DNA of 64,000 nt from NCBI RefSeq assembly GCF_036924715.1, contig NZ_JAZHSB010000001.1:4889001-4953000 (forward strand), in the 5' to 3' direction. The DNA is from Bradyrhizobium sp. AZCC 1721. Its GTDB lineage: Bacteria > Pseudomonadota > Alphaproteobacteria > Rhizobiales > Xanthobacteraceae. Position numbers and translations under genes: made by a program. The notes beneath the pieces are model-generated. The model had not been told where the DNA came from. It ran no database searches and saw nothing but the letters and a program-made list of their open reading frames with translations. How positions within the stretch are numbered: position 1 is the stretch's first letter; each line of letters begins with the position of its first letter. Shown here piece by piece: positions 17,194 through 25,085 of this stretch.

Positions 17194-17663
17194 CACACTG
17201 CTCCTGCCTGATTGCGTCGAAATCTTTCACCGTTTGCGAGCATGACGCCGTTGGCGCCGGCGATACCAAGCTCGAGGCTCGCCGCAATCCGCCGCGCCCG
17301 CTCCACAAAATGCGCTTCCGCCTCCGGTGGGCAGACCTCGCGCGCGGTGGCCTCGAATAGCGCGAGCCAGCGATCGAAATGCGCGGCATCGACCGGCAGC
17401 GGGAGGTGTTTGGCCATTGGCGTGCCGTGATAGCGGCCGGTCATCAGCGCGACGGACGACCAGAATGCGCACATCTGCTTCAGATGCGGCTCCCAATCCT
17501 TGATGCGCGCCTCGAAGATCTGCCCCAGCACCGCGTCGTCGCGGACCTTGGCGTAGAAGCCGCGCACCAGGCGCTCGATCATCGCCTCGTCGATGCCCGT
17601 CCGCTCCATGATTTCGGCCGTGAGCCGTTCGCGCCGCTCCGGCCCTGCCACGATCGCTTCCAA
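17193..17663 (-). CDS. Group III truncated hemoglobin
   Basis: A 156-residue globin of the 2-on-2 group III family (conserved FYAKVRDDAVLGQIFE, CAFWSSVALMTGRYHG and a central HL-PLP-HFDRWL block). Such proteins bind O2 or NO and are often linked to nitrosative stress. It appears to start at TTG 17663 with AGGCGG upstream. No in-frame ATG occurs before residue 19, which would be too late for the fold. The gene is divergent from an NsrR-like regulator, and a palindrome at 17680-17698 lies just before its start, so nitric-oxide-responsive repression is likely. Its stop overlaps the start of a 44-residue membrane protein. Confidence 0.85.
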   Translation of the reverse strand: MEAIVAGPERRERLTAEIMERTGIDEAMIERLVRGFYAKVRDDAVLGQIFEARIKDWEPHLKQMCAFWSSVALMTGRYHGTPMAKHLPLPVDAAHFDRWLALFEATAREVCPPEAEAHFVERARRIAASLELGIAGANGVMLANGERFRRNQAGAV

Positions 17664-17679
17664 TCCGCCTGCCCTTAAA

Positions 17680-17698
17680 TAGGTATTTCAAATACCTA
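17680..17698. promoter_or_regulatory. NsrR-type operator palindrome
   Basis: AGGTATTT-C-AAATACCT, extended by one paired T/A to 19 bp. The 8-1-8 layout with inner ATTT/AAAT matches the described NsrR half-site pattern. It lies 17 bases before the hemoglobin start and about 50 before the Rrf2 start, so it could control both directions. Confidence 0.65.
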
Positions 17699-17747
17699 AT
17701 TAGACGGCTATAGTTGATTTGCAAGCAGATCTTTTGAGAGGGGCCCC

Positions 17748-18176
17748 ATGCGCCTGACGTCGTTCACGGATTTTGCGTTGCGCGCCCTGATGCGGTTGGC
17801 GGGCGAACCCGGCCGCTCCTTCGCCACCAATGAAATCGCGGCCGAGTTCGGCATTTCCCGCAACCATCTGGCCAAGGTGGTGCGCGACCTCGCCGATAGC
17901 GGCTTCATTTCGACCCAGCGCGGTGTCGGCGGCGGCTTCATGCTGGCCCGCCCGGCCCACTCGATCACCATCGGCGAGGTGGTGCGCGCGCTGGAGGGGC
18001 CGCCGCTGGTCGAATGTTTTCGTGAGGATGGCGGCAGTTGCATGCTGAAGCCGCGCTGCCGGCTAAAGGCGAGGCTCGCCGCCGCGCGCGAGGCCTTCAT
18101 GCGCGAGCTCGACGCCACGACGCTGGCGGAATGCGCCTACCCCGCGCCGGCCAGACGCAGTCCGGTGACCGCGTGA
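17748..18176 (+). CDS. Rrf2-family regulator, NsrR-like
   Basis: A 142-residue Rrf2 protein. A winged helix occupies residues 1-65 (recognition helix in FGISRNHLAKVVRDL). Three cysteines (C90, C98, C104) stand in the usual iron-sulphur cluster loop (VECFREDGGSC to KPRC). NsrR proteins use this loop to hold a cluster that NO destroys. Spacing is C-x7-C-x5-C, slightly longer than in E. coli NsrR. It is divergent from the truncated hemoglobin across the palindrome at 17680-17698. The ATG at 17748 follows GAGAGGGG. Confidence 0.8.
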   Translation: MRLTSFTDFALRALMRLAGEPGRSFATNEIAAEFGISRNHLAKVVRDLADSGFISTQRGVGGGFMLARPAHSITIGEVVRALEGPPLVECFREDGGSCMLKPRCRLKARLAAAREAFMRELDATTLAECAYPAPARRSPVTA

Positions 18177-18204
18177 GGCCCGCACCGAAGCTCAGGACTT
18201 GAAC

Positions 18205-18495
18205 ATGAAACCGATCGAGTTCGAAAATGGCGTCGTGCAGATCGATGCCGCGATCGTCGCCGAAGGCCTCGGCCTTGCGCTGCCGCTCCTTCAGAAGGAG
18301 ATGCGGGCGGGCAAGATCACGAGCTTTGCCGAGCGCGGCGTCGATGCCGATTTTGGCCGGCATCGACTGACCTTCCTGTCCGCACATCGGCGGTTTCGCG
18401 TGGTTGTCGACGAAGCAGGTACTATCGTTCAACGGTCGGCGGTCGACTTCGGCGATTCGTCGTTGCCGAAATCGGTGCGCAAGCCCGGCGGATAA
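18205..18495 (+). CDS. DUF6522-like small protein
   Basis: A 96-residue soluble protein with the pattern IEFENGVVQIDAAIVAEGLGL and a C-terminal ERGVDADFGRHRLTFLSAHRRFRVVVD. This matches a small family I recall as DUF6522, often near Rrf2/NsrR and nitric-oxide or denitrification genes. The ATG at 18205 is preferred over TTG 18199. It lies 28 bases after the NsrR-like gene on the same strand, so it is probably co-transcribed and part of the same response. Its activity is unknown. Confidence 0.7.
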   Translation: MKPIEFENGVVQIDAAIVAEGLGLALPLLQKEMRAGKITSFAERGVDADFGRHRLTFLSAHRRFRVVVDEAGTIVQRSAVDFGDSSLPKSVRKPGG

Positions 18496-18530
18496 ACCGC
18501 CGCACGCTCAGAAAGCTGTGCAGGAAACAG

Positions 18531-19172
18531 ATGACATCAGCGCAAGTCAGCGGCACGGAAGGATATGCCAGCGAAGCGGAACAGTTGTTCCTGCGCTACG
18601 AAAGCATTCCGGCGGCTGAAAATCACCGCCATGTCCTGCATCTGATACCCAAAGCCCCGGCCCGCGTGCTCGATATCGGTTCAGGAACTGGACGGGACGC
18701 AGGCTGGTTCGCAAGCTTCGGGCATCGTGTTATCGCCGTCGAGCCTACCGACGCCCTGCGTATCCCCGCCATGACGCTGCATCCCTCTCCTCTGATCGAA
18801 TGGCTCGACGATAGCCTGCCCGACCTGGTCCGCCTGCGGGCACGCGGCGAGACGTTTGATCTCGTGATGCTGACTGCGGTGTGGATGCATCTCGACCAAA
18901 CCCAGCGTCAATATGCGATGCCGAATCTGGCCTCGCTGATCGGGTCAGGCGGCACTATCACTATGACGATCCGGCATGGGCCCGTGCCGCCCGCGCGGCG
19001 GATGTTTGAAATCCCCGCCGAGGAGACTATCGCGCTCGCGCAGGCGCACGGCTTGCGCTGTGTCTTGAATGTGGCTTCTGAATCCCACCAGAAGAGAAAT
19101 CGCGCCGCCGGCGTCACTTGGACAAACTTGGCGTTCGTGAAGGCAGACGCTTCGGGCTCATTTTCGCGCTAA
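18531..19172 (+). CDS. Class I SAM-dependent methyltransferase
   Basis: A 213-residue methyltransferase. Motif I is VLDIGSGTGRDAGWFA (about residues 46-61), followed by an acidic end of beta-2 (VIAVEPTD). FDLVMLTAVWMHLD stands at the motif IV position. The start has AGGAAA upstream. The substrate is unknown. It is only 35 bases after the DUF6522-like gene but has its own ribosome site, so the operon relation is uncertain. Confidence 0.8.
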   Translation: MTSAQVSGTEGYASEAEQLFLRYESIPAAENHRHVLHLIPKAPARVLDIGSGTGRDAGWFASFGHRVIAVEPTDALRIPAMTLHPSPLIEWLDDSLPDLVRLRARGETFDLVMLTAVWMHLDQTQRQYAMPNLASLIGSGGTITMTIRHGPVPPARRMFEIPAEETIALAQAHGLRCVLNVASESHQKRNRAAGVTWTNLAFVKADASGSFSR

Positions 19173-19251
19173 CTGAGCCCGGCTCTTCTCAAGACGCGCG
19201 TCGAAACAAAGGGCGAGAGCCTCGCTCCGATTCAATCAAGCCGAAGCAGCC

Positions 19252-19959
19252 CTATGCCTGGAGGGTCGGCGCCGGCGCGGAAACCGGCCGTTTCCTGGCA
19301 GCCAATTTCTTGCCGGACGCTCTGACACGGCTGCTGCCGTTCAGTGATGTCCCATTCAGCGACATGCCATTGGCCGAATGGCCGTTCAGCTTGAGCCTCT
19401 TCTTCGACGTGCGCTCGGCCTCTGCCTTCAATTTATCCTTCAGCTTCGCGTCGGCCTTGGCCAGTTTTTCCGCCTGCTTCAGCGCCTTCCGCTCGGCCTT
19501 CGCCTTCAGCCGCGCCTTCTCCGCCCGCGCTTCGGCACGCTTCTTCTTGCGCTTCTTCTCGCAGGCTGCGCATTTGCAGCCGATCGGCTTCAGATAGGCT
19601 TTGAAATAATCGGTACCGTAATCGTAGTTGATCTCCTCGCCCGGCTCGATGTTCTTGATGGCGCGGATGAACACCTTGCGTTTACGGGGTTTGACATCGG
19701 ATTCGGCGTTCGGCCGGCAGGAATGGTTGATATAGCGGGCGATGTTCTTGCGCACCGAGCCGTCGATGGTCCAGCGGTCGTTCAGTTCGAACAAATACTT
19801 GTTCTCGATCGCGTCTTCTTCTTTCTTCTTCGAATCAAGAAGCGGCCCGAAATAGCGGATAATCTTGGTGCCCTTCTTGATCGGCTTGGTGGCGAAAAGG
19901 CCAAGTCCGGTGCGGGAGCGGCCGACGCGATAGGGTTTATTCGAAGGAATGGATGGCAT
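19252..19959 (-). CDS. SET-domain protein-lysine methyltransferase with Lys/Ala-rich tail
   Basis: A 235-residue protein. The N-terminal 115 residues form a SET domain: GLGLFATKPIKKGTKIIRYFG, the knot motif RYINHSCRPNAE and EINYDYGTDYF, then a post-SET-like cysteine cluster CKCAAC. The remaining 110 residues are a Lys/Ala/Arg-rich helix (KKKRAEARAEKARLKAKAERK) and a short Asn-Gly repeat (NGHSANGMSLNGTSLNGS). Bacterial SET proteins methylate lysines in nucleoid or other proteins. The basic tail, similar to histone H1-like proteins, suggests DNA association (inference). Confidence 0.85.
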   Translation of the reverse strand: MPSIPSNKPYRVGRSRTGLGLFATKPIKKGTKIIRYFGPLLDSKKKEEDAIENKYLFELNDRWTIDGSVRKNIARYINHSCRPNAESDVKPRKRKVFIRAIKNIEPGEEINYDYGTDYFKAYLKPIGCKCAACEKKRKKKRAEARAEKARLKAKAERKALKQAEKLAKADAKLKDKLKAEAERTSKKRLKLNGHSANGMSLNGTSLNGSSRVRASGKKLAARKRPVSAPAPTLQA

Positions 19960-20103
19960 GACGATTGGATAACTGCGCGCTCGAAAAACGAGGAATTGAA
20001 GCCGCCCTTCTAGGACGATTCCGCGGCGATGTCAGGTGTTTCGCGGCGTTTCCGTGAACCTTCCCCAGATTGCGCATGTCTGATCTTCGAGGTTCCAGAG
20101 CAA

Positions 20104-20718
20104 ATGAGTGGCAGGATGAAACGTTCCCCACAATTGATCGCATTGGCCGCAGCTCTGTTGTCCGATCTGATGTCACCGGCGAACGCCCAAACTTTCAGCA
20201 GCAGCTACACGTCTACCGCGCCAAAGGACTGCCACACCGTCGGCAAGCCCGAATCCGACGGCAGCACGACGCAGGTCTGCCCCGGCAAATGGGGGCTGGT
20301 GGTACTGATCAGCGAGGGCGATCTGCGCGAAACCGTCTCGGTGGGACGAAACCGCGAGGCCGCCGCCAAGGAGCCGGCCGCGGAGGCCTGGTTCGGCCCC
20401 TTCAATTCGACCGGCCACACCGTCGAATGGCGGGCGGTCGACAGCAGGCCGTTCGCGATCATTCAGCGCTGGCTGATCGCCGATAACAACGACCTGGACA
20501 AGACCGGCAACCCGATCACGAAACCGATGCTCGCGGTGACACGGCTGCCGCCCGGACCGGTCTGCCACGTCGCCCATATCGACGGCCAGGCCAACCGCAA
20601 TGCCAACGAGCTCGCGCGCCAGGCCGCGGACGAATTTGCGCGTGATTTCAAGTGCGGCAAGGACGAAGTGAAGGTGATTGGCGAGCGCGGCCGCGCTGTG
20701 GAATTGGCAAAGCGGTGA
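20104..20718 (+). CDS. Secreted hypothetical protein
   Basis: A 204-residue protein with a signal peptide (MKRSPQLIALAAALLS to SPANAQ). Two starts fit: ATG 20104 (chosen, GAGG upstream) and ATG 20116. The mature domain carries two cysteine pairs (KDCHTVGKP/TTQVCPGKWG and GPVCHVAHID/FKCGKDE) that could bond in the periplasm. It resembles uncharacterised periplasmic proteins of Rhizobiales. No enzyme motif is seen. Confidence 0.7.
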   Translation: MSGRMKRSPQLIALAAALLSDLMSPANAQTFSSSYTSTAPKDCHTVGKPESDGSTTQVCPGKWGLVVLISEGDLRETVSVGRNREAAAKEPAAEAWFGPFNSTGHTVEWRAVDSRPFAIIQRWLIADNNDLDKTGNPITKPMLAVTRLPPGPVCHVAHIDGQANRNANELARQAADEFARDFKCGKDEVKVIGERGRAVELAKR

Positions 20719-20826
20719 TGGTAGACGCAGTCCGGCGCTTTCTTGCCGCATTAACGTCAAAGCTTCGGGCTTGAGTGCTTGAACCTTGTCAAACCTTATT
20801 ATTTCACCGCATTACCCGGGGCAGCG

Positions 20827-21174
20827 ATGCACATAAAACTCTTGGCACTCCTCATCGCCGGCATCGCCCTCTCCGGCTGCTGCGCCTCCGGAACTGGCTG
20901 CTCGACGCAGACCGCGGGCGCGCCGATTGCCTGGGACGGGTTGGGTGAACCGCCGACCGCAGATGGCGAACAAGCCGGGGTGGCCAAGCCAAAGCGGAGG
21001 ACGGCGCGCAACCGCGAGATCATTCTGGGCCCGCTGAACGAAGCGTCTTCCAGGGACAGGTCAGCCGGATCGGGCGTCAAAGCGGCATACGAAGACTGGA
21101 CGCGGCAGCCCAACGAAGACGCGGAAGCCGACGCAAGGCTCGCGCGGCAAACCAAGATTTGCAGGGGCTGCTGA
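20827..21174 (+). CDS. Small lipoprotein
   Basis: A 115-residue protein. The ATG at 20827 begins MHIKLLALLIAGIALSGCC, with lipobox LSGC near residue 18. The start at 20779 would hide the signal. The mature part is polar, low in hydrophobics, and ends CRGC. No family is recognised. Confidence 0.6.
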   Translation: MHIKLLALLIAGIALSGCCASGTGCSTQTAGAPIAWDGLGEPPTADGEQAGVAKPKRRTARNREIILGPLNEASSRDRSAGSGVKAAYEDWTRQPNEDAEADARLARQTKICRGC

Positions 21175-21244
21175 GCGGCACGCCAACCGCAACCCGCCGC
21201 GCAGCTCCATCCCGCCTGCGAACTCCCGCAGAGCGGCCACCGTC

Positions 21245-21979
21245 TTACGCCCCCGGCGGTCGTGGCACTGTCGAGCGCAACATTGCATCCAGAAGCCGGT
21301 CGACGCCGGTCCCCTCGGGCAGCCGGTGCAGGATGTCCTTGAGCCTTCCATCAAGCAGCAGCGTGGTGAAGCCGTGCACCAGCGACCACGCGCGGGCAAT
21401 CGCGGCGGCCTGGTCGAGCGACAAAGCCTCCAGCGCTTCGCCGGTGAGTTTTTCGTTGCGGCTGAGGCTCACCGCGGTGGCCAGTCCTTCGAAGGAGGCG
21501 GTCGCCGCCTCGTGCAGCGAGGGCCGTGTCATGTCGAGCCGCTCGGTACGGAACATCAGCCCGTACATGCCGGGGCGCGCCTGTGCATAGGCGACATAAG
21601 CCTTGGCGCGCGCCAGCGACTTCATGAGTGGGAGCGTTTCGGTGTTGTCCGCCGCGATCATCGCCGCGTTGAAGCGCCGGAATCCGATGGCGGCAAGCTC
21701 GCTCAGGAGTCCGGTGAGATCGCCGAAATGATGGGTCGGTGCCGCATGCGACACGCCGGCCTCGCGCGCAACCGCCCGCAGCGTCAGGCCAGACAGCCCG
21801 TCGCGTTCCAGCACCCGCTCCGCCGCGGCGAGCAAGGCGTCGTGCAGATCGCCGTGATGATAGGGCGTCTCGCCGGACGGACGGCGACGCCGGCTGGCCG
21901 GCCTTTCGGCTACAGTCTTCGCGGGCCTGCGCTTCGCGGCCGGGCGGTTCGTTTTGGTTGCTCTCGATAATCTTGCCAT
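21245..21979 (-). CDS. TetR/AcrR-family regulator
   Basis: A 244-residue repressor. The ATG at 21979 gives a basic 35-residue N-terminus, then a TetR helix-turn-helix (YHHGDLHDALLAAAERVL and LTLRAVAREAGVSHAAPTHHFGD, about residues 40-90). A C-terminal TetR_C-like ligand domain follows, rich in helices. It is divergent from the carotenoid oxygenase. Two near-identical palindromes lie in the gap (21999-22017, 22053-22071), and the same pair recurs before the gene at 23780. The probable regulon is therefore itself, the oxygenase and the two membrane proteins. The ligand may be an apocarotenoid or related terpenoid (inference). Confidence 0.85.
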   Translation of the reverse strand: MARLSRATKTNRPAAKRRPAKTVAERPASRRRRPSGETPYHHGDLHDALLAAAERVLERDGLSGLTLRAVAREAGVSHAAPTHHFGDLTGLLSELAAIGFRRFNAAMIAADNTETLPLMKSLARAKAYVAYAQARPGMYGLMFRTERLDMTRPSLHEAATASFEGLATAVSLSRNEKLTGEALEALSLDQAAAIARAWSLVHGFTTLLLDGRLKDILHRLPEGTGVDRLLDAMLRSTVPRPPGA

Positions 21980-21998
21980 GCGACTTCTTATAACCGCA

Positions 21999-22071
21999 AT
22001 TTTTACACTGTAAAGATTTTGCTTGACGGCGGCTCGCAGTATTCCTACTGATATCTTTACGATGTAAAGAT
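21999..22071 (+). promoter_or_regulatory. Paired TetR operators and promoter of the carotenoid oxygenase
   Basis: Site O2 (22053-22071) is a perfect ATCTTTAC-N3-GTAAAGAT palindrome. Site O1 (21999-22017) has one mismatch in its left arm. Their centres are 54 bp apart. A -35 element TTGACG (22023-22028) lies between, and a weak -10 (TACTGA, 22046-22051, 17-bp spacing) abuts O2. Repressor at O2 would cover the start site. Confidence 0.75.
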
Positions 22072-22089
22072 AAAGCCGGAGGAAACGCG

Positions 22090-23493
22090 ATGCTCGACCA
22101 GGTAACGACCGAGATGGCCCGGACCAATCTGGCGCCGATCCCGATGGAATGCGACGCGGCACACCTCAAGGTGACCGGCGAATTACCGCGCGAGCTTAAC
22201 GGCACGCTTTATCGCAACGGCCCCAACCCACAATTCGACGCGCCCGGCGCCCACTGGTTCGTGGGCGACGGCATGCTGCACGCCTTTCATCTCGAGAACG
22301 GCCGCGCCAGCTATCGCAATCGCTGGATCCGCACCCCGAAATGGCTGGCCGAGCACGACGCCGGCCGTGCGCTGTTCGGCGGCTTCGGCCGCAGGCTGCC
22401 GGGTACGCCTGCTTCGGTTACGCAAGACGGCGGCGTCGCCAATACCAACATCATCTTTCATGGCGGCCGCCTGCTGGCCCTTGAGGAAGGCCATTTGCCG
22501 ACCGAGATCGAGCCTGGCACCCTCAACCGGCTCGGTTATTGCGATTATGGCAAAGGCATCTCCGGACCGTTCACGGCGCATCCCAAGATCGATCCCGTCA
22601 CCGGCGAGATGGTGTTCTTCGGCTACAACGCCGCAGGCCCCCTCACCCCCGCCCTCTCCTTCGGCTCCGTCAATGCCGCCGGCGTAGTAACGCGCTTCGA
22701 TCGCTTCGAGGCCCCCTATGCGAGCATGGTGCACGACTTCATCGTCACCAAAAATCATCTGCTATTTCCGATCCTGCCGCTCACCGGCAGCATCGAGCGC
22801 GCCATGACGGGCCGGCCGCCCTATGCTTGGGAGCCGGACAAGGGCGCCTATGTCGGCGTCATGAAGCGCAACGGCTCCGCCAAGGACATCGTCTGGTTTC
22901 GCGCCGAGTGCTGCTACGTCTTCCACGTCATGAACGCGTGGGAGGACGGCGACCGCATCATTGCCGACGTCATGCAGTACGAGGAGCCGCCGCTGTTCAC
23001 CCATCCCGACGGCACGCCCACCAATCCCGCCAAGTCGCGCGCCCGGCTGTGCCGCTGGACCTTCGATCTCGCAGGCAATACCGATCGCTTCACGCAAACC
23101 TGGCTCGACGGCATTACCGGCGAATTCCCCCGCGTCTGCGATCGAAGCGTCGGTTCAGCCAACCGGCATGGATGGTACGCCTGCGCCAATCCCGACCTGC
23201 CGACTTCAGGCGGATTGTCGGGCCTGGTACATGTCGACGGCAATGGATCGCGGCTTGGCCAGTACCTGCTGCCCGCCGGCGATACGATCTCGGAAGCAGT
23301 GTTCGTTCCACGCGGCGATGACGCCAGCGAGGGTGACGGCTGGCTGATGTCGGTGGTCTGGCGAGCCCGCGAAAACCGCAGCGACCTCGCGGTATTCAAT
23401 GCCACCGATGTCGACGCCGGACCGGTGGCACTGGTGAAGCTCGGACATCGTGTCCCCGACGGCATCCACGGCAATTGGGTTGGCACGGCCTAA
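22090..23493 (+). CDS. Carotenoid cleavage oxygenase family protein
   Basis: A 467-residue seven-bladed-propeller oxygenase that would split a C=C bond of a carotenoid, apocarotenoid or stilbene using Fe(II) and O2. The four iron-binding histidines are at the expected places: H164 (AHPKIDP), H215 (MVHDFIV), H279 (YVFHVMNAWEDGD) and H460 (GIHGNW). GGAGG precedes the ATG. No carotenoid biosynthesis gene occurs nearby, so a plant or environmental substrate is possible. Expression is probably controlled by the divergent TetR through sites at 21999-22071. Confidence 0.9.
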   Translation: MLDQVTTEMARTNLAPIPMECDAAHLKVTGELPRELNGTLYRNGPNPQFDAPGAHWFVGDGMLHAFHLENGRASYRNRWIRTPKWLAEHDAGRALFGGFGRRLPGTPASVTQDGGVANTNIIFHGGRLLALEEGHLPTEIEPGTLNRLGYCDYGKGISGPFTAHPKIDPVTGEMVFFGYNAAGPLTPALSFGSVNAAGVVTRFDRFEAPYASMVHDFIVTKNHLLFPILPLTGSIERAMTGRPPYAWEPDKGAYVGVMKRNGSAKDIVWFRAECCYVFHVMNAWEDGDRIIADVMQYEEPPLFTHPDGTPTNPAKSRARLCRWTFDLAGNTDRFTQTWLDGITGEFPRVCDRSVGSANRHGWYACANPDLPTSGGLSGLVHVDGNGSRLGQYLLPAGDTISEAVFVPRGDDASEGDGWLMSVVWRARENRSDLAVFNATDVDAGPVALVKLGHRVPDGIHGNWVGTA

Positions 23494-23512
23494 GCGCGCT
23501 ATAGCCTCCGCG

Positions 23513-23641
23513 ATGCCGGGGCGCGACGTTGTCGCACCCTACGTTGCAAGCGTCGGCCGAGTCGGCGGCATCAGGATCACGCTCGTTTTGCTGCTCGCCT
23601 GTGCCCTCATGTTTCTCTCGGTCGCGATATTGGGCGCCTGA
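23513..23641 (+). CDS. Possible 42-residue membrane peptide
   Basis: A short frame starting MPGRDVVAPYVASVGRVGG, followed by one strong hydrophobic helix (ITLVLLLACALMFLSVAILG). It begins 20 bases after the oxygenase stop on the same strand. The ribosome site is poor, so expression is uncertain. If real it would belong to the TetR-controlled unit. Confidence 0.35.
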   Translation: MPGRDVVAPYVASVGRVGGIRITLVLLLACALMFLSVAILGA

Positions 23642-23690
23642 AGCGCCCGCAAACCGTTGCAAAGACAATCACAGATCGTCGCGTCGTCGA

Positions 23691-23762
23691 ATTTAGACAG
23701 TGTAAAGATTTCGCTTGACGAGTCCCGGACCGGCTCCTAGTGTATCTTTACGCTGTAAAGAT
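23691..23762 (+). promoter_or_regulatory. Second paired TetR operator and promoter
   Basis: Site O4 (23744-23762) is a perfect ATCTTTAC-N3-GTAAAGAT. Site O3 (23691-23709) keeps a perfect right arm, with three mismatches in the left. Centres are 53 bp apart. A -35 TTGACG (23715-23720) and a -10-like TAGTGT (23738-23743, 17-bp spacing) repeat the layout at 21999-22071, so the same repressor should act here. Confidence 0.75.
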
Positions 23763-23779
23763 TAGCCCGAGAGGCTGCC

Positions 23780-24358
23780 ATGACAATCTTCCTGATCCTT
23801 GCCCCCTTCGGCTCCTTCGCCCTGCTGATGCTGGTGACGTCGGCCCAGGTCAGCCTGTTCGCTTCGGCCGCGATCTGCCTTGCTGTCGTTGCCATCGACG
23901 TCGCTCGCGGCCGTTCGATCAAGATGCTCGGCGCGAGTTGCGTCGTCGTTTTCGCCGGGATAGGCGCTTGGGTCACGCTGATCGATCCGAACCTGAGCAA
24001 CTCGGCCGTCAAGCTGGCAACCGATGTCGGCGTGCTGGCTATCTCGCTGGCATCGCTGATCATCCGCAAGCCGTTCGTGCTGCAATACGCGCTGGAAGCC
24101 GTCGACAACGAGACGACCAAGCTGCCCGGCTTCATCAAGGCGATCTATATCATCACCTGGGCCTGGACCGGCGCATTCGTCCTGATGATCGTCGGCAACG
24201 TGCTGACGATCTATGTGCCGGGCTTCCCACTCTGGATCGGACTCGCCATCGCATTCGCCGCCCGCAACAGTGCCGCCTATTTCACGACATGGTATCCACA
24301 ATATCGCAGGGCGAAGCATGGTGTCCCGCCGGCGAACGCCCTACCCGGCGCCAACTAA
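23780..24358 (+). CDS. Integral membrane protein of unknown function, TetR-controlled operon
   Basis: A 192-residue protein with about six hydrophobic segments (residues 3-40, 48-66, 77-95, 119-165) and short charged loops. GAGAGG precedes the ATG at 23780. It is the first gene after the second operator pair and is followed 43 bases later by a YciB-like gene. Size and topology recall small membrane proteins related to intracellular septation proteins, and the two neighbours may be distant paralogues. No enzymatic motif is seen. Confidence 0.7.
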   Translation: MTIFLILAPFGSFALLMLVTSAQVSLFASAAICLAVVAIDVARGRSIKMLGASCVVVFAGIGAWVTLIDPNLSNSAVKLATDVGVLAISLASLIIRKPFVLQYALEAVDNETTKLPGFIKAIYIITWAWTGAFVLMIVGNVLTIYVPGFPLWIGLAIAFAARNSAAYFTTWYPQYRRAKHGVPPANALPGAN

Positions 24359-24401
24359 AGATACGCTTCCAACCGAAACACGATCAGCAGAGAGCAAACC
24401 G

Positions 24402-24959
24402 ATGAAGGACGTATTCGCCAGACTGGGCGCCGACTTTTTCTCCACCATCCTATTCATCGCGATCTACCTGACGACTGACAACGTGCTGCTGGCGACTGCC
24501 GTCGCGATCGCTGGCGCAATTGCGCAGGTGATCTACTCCCGCATCGAGGGCAAAGAACTCGGTTACATGACATGGGCCAGCCTTGGGCTCGTCATCGTGC
24601 TCGGCAGCGCGACGCTTCTGACCCACGACCCGCGCTTCGTGTTGGCGAAACCCGCAATCGGGCATTTCGCGATCGGCGTCATCATGCTCAAGCGCGGCTG
24701 GATGTTGCGCTACATGCCCTCCATCGTGACCCAGACCATTCCCGAATACGTCACTTTCGCGGGTTACGCTTGGGCCGCACTGTGCTTCACACTCGCCGCC
24801 GGCACGATCGGTGTCGCGATGACCGGCGACATGAAGCTGTGGACGTTCTACGTGACCGTCGTGCTGGTCGGCGCCAAGATTGCCGCCTTTGCAGTTCAAT
24901 ACGTCGCGTTTCGTATTTTGGTCGGCAGCCGGCTTCGCGCCGCCGCCCAGCAAGCCTGA
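24402..24959 (+). CDS. YciB/IspZ-like inner-membrane protein
   Basis: A 185-residue protein with five or six membrane helices. Family marks of the septation protein A (IspZ/YciB) group are visible: YSRIEGKELGYMTWASLGLV and PEYVTFAGYAWAAL. The ATG at 24402 is chosen because upstream codons are not conserved in type. In E. coli, YciB affects envelope integrity. This copy lies in a TetR-controlled unit beside a carotenoid oxygenase, so it may be a specialised paralogue rather than the housekeeping one. Confidence 0.75.
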   Translation: MKDVFARLGADFFSTILFIAIYLTTDNVLLATAVAIAGAIAQVIYSRIEGKELGYMTWASLGLVIVLGSATLLTHDPRFVLAKPAIGHFAIGVIMLKRGWMLRYMPSIVTQTIPEYVTFAGYAWAALCFTLAAGTIGVAMTGDMKLWTFYVTVVLVGAKIAAFAVQYVAFRILVGSRLRAAAQQA

Positions 24960-25085
24960 AAAACACGCGTCAAAAAGGTGCTTGAGGCGATTGGGCTTGT
25001 GTGGCGAGATAGGCTATACCGCGCACGAGTTTAGCGGATCTCGCAGGCCATTCCGGCTTGCCGTGGAAATGTCGGAGAGACAAAG

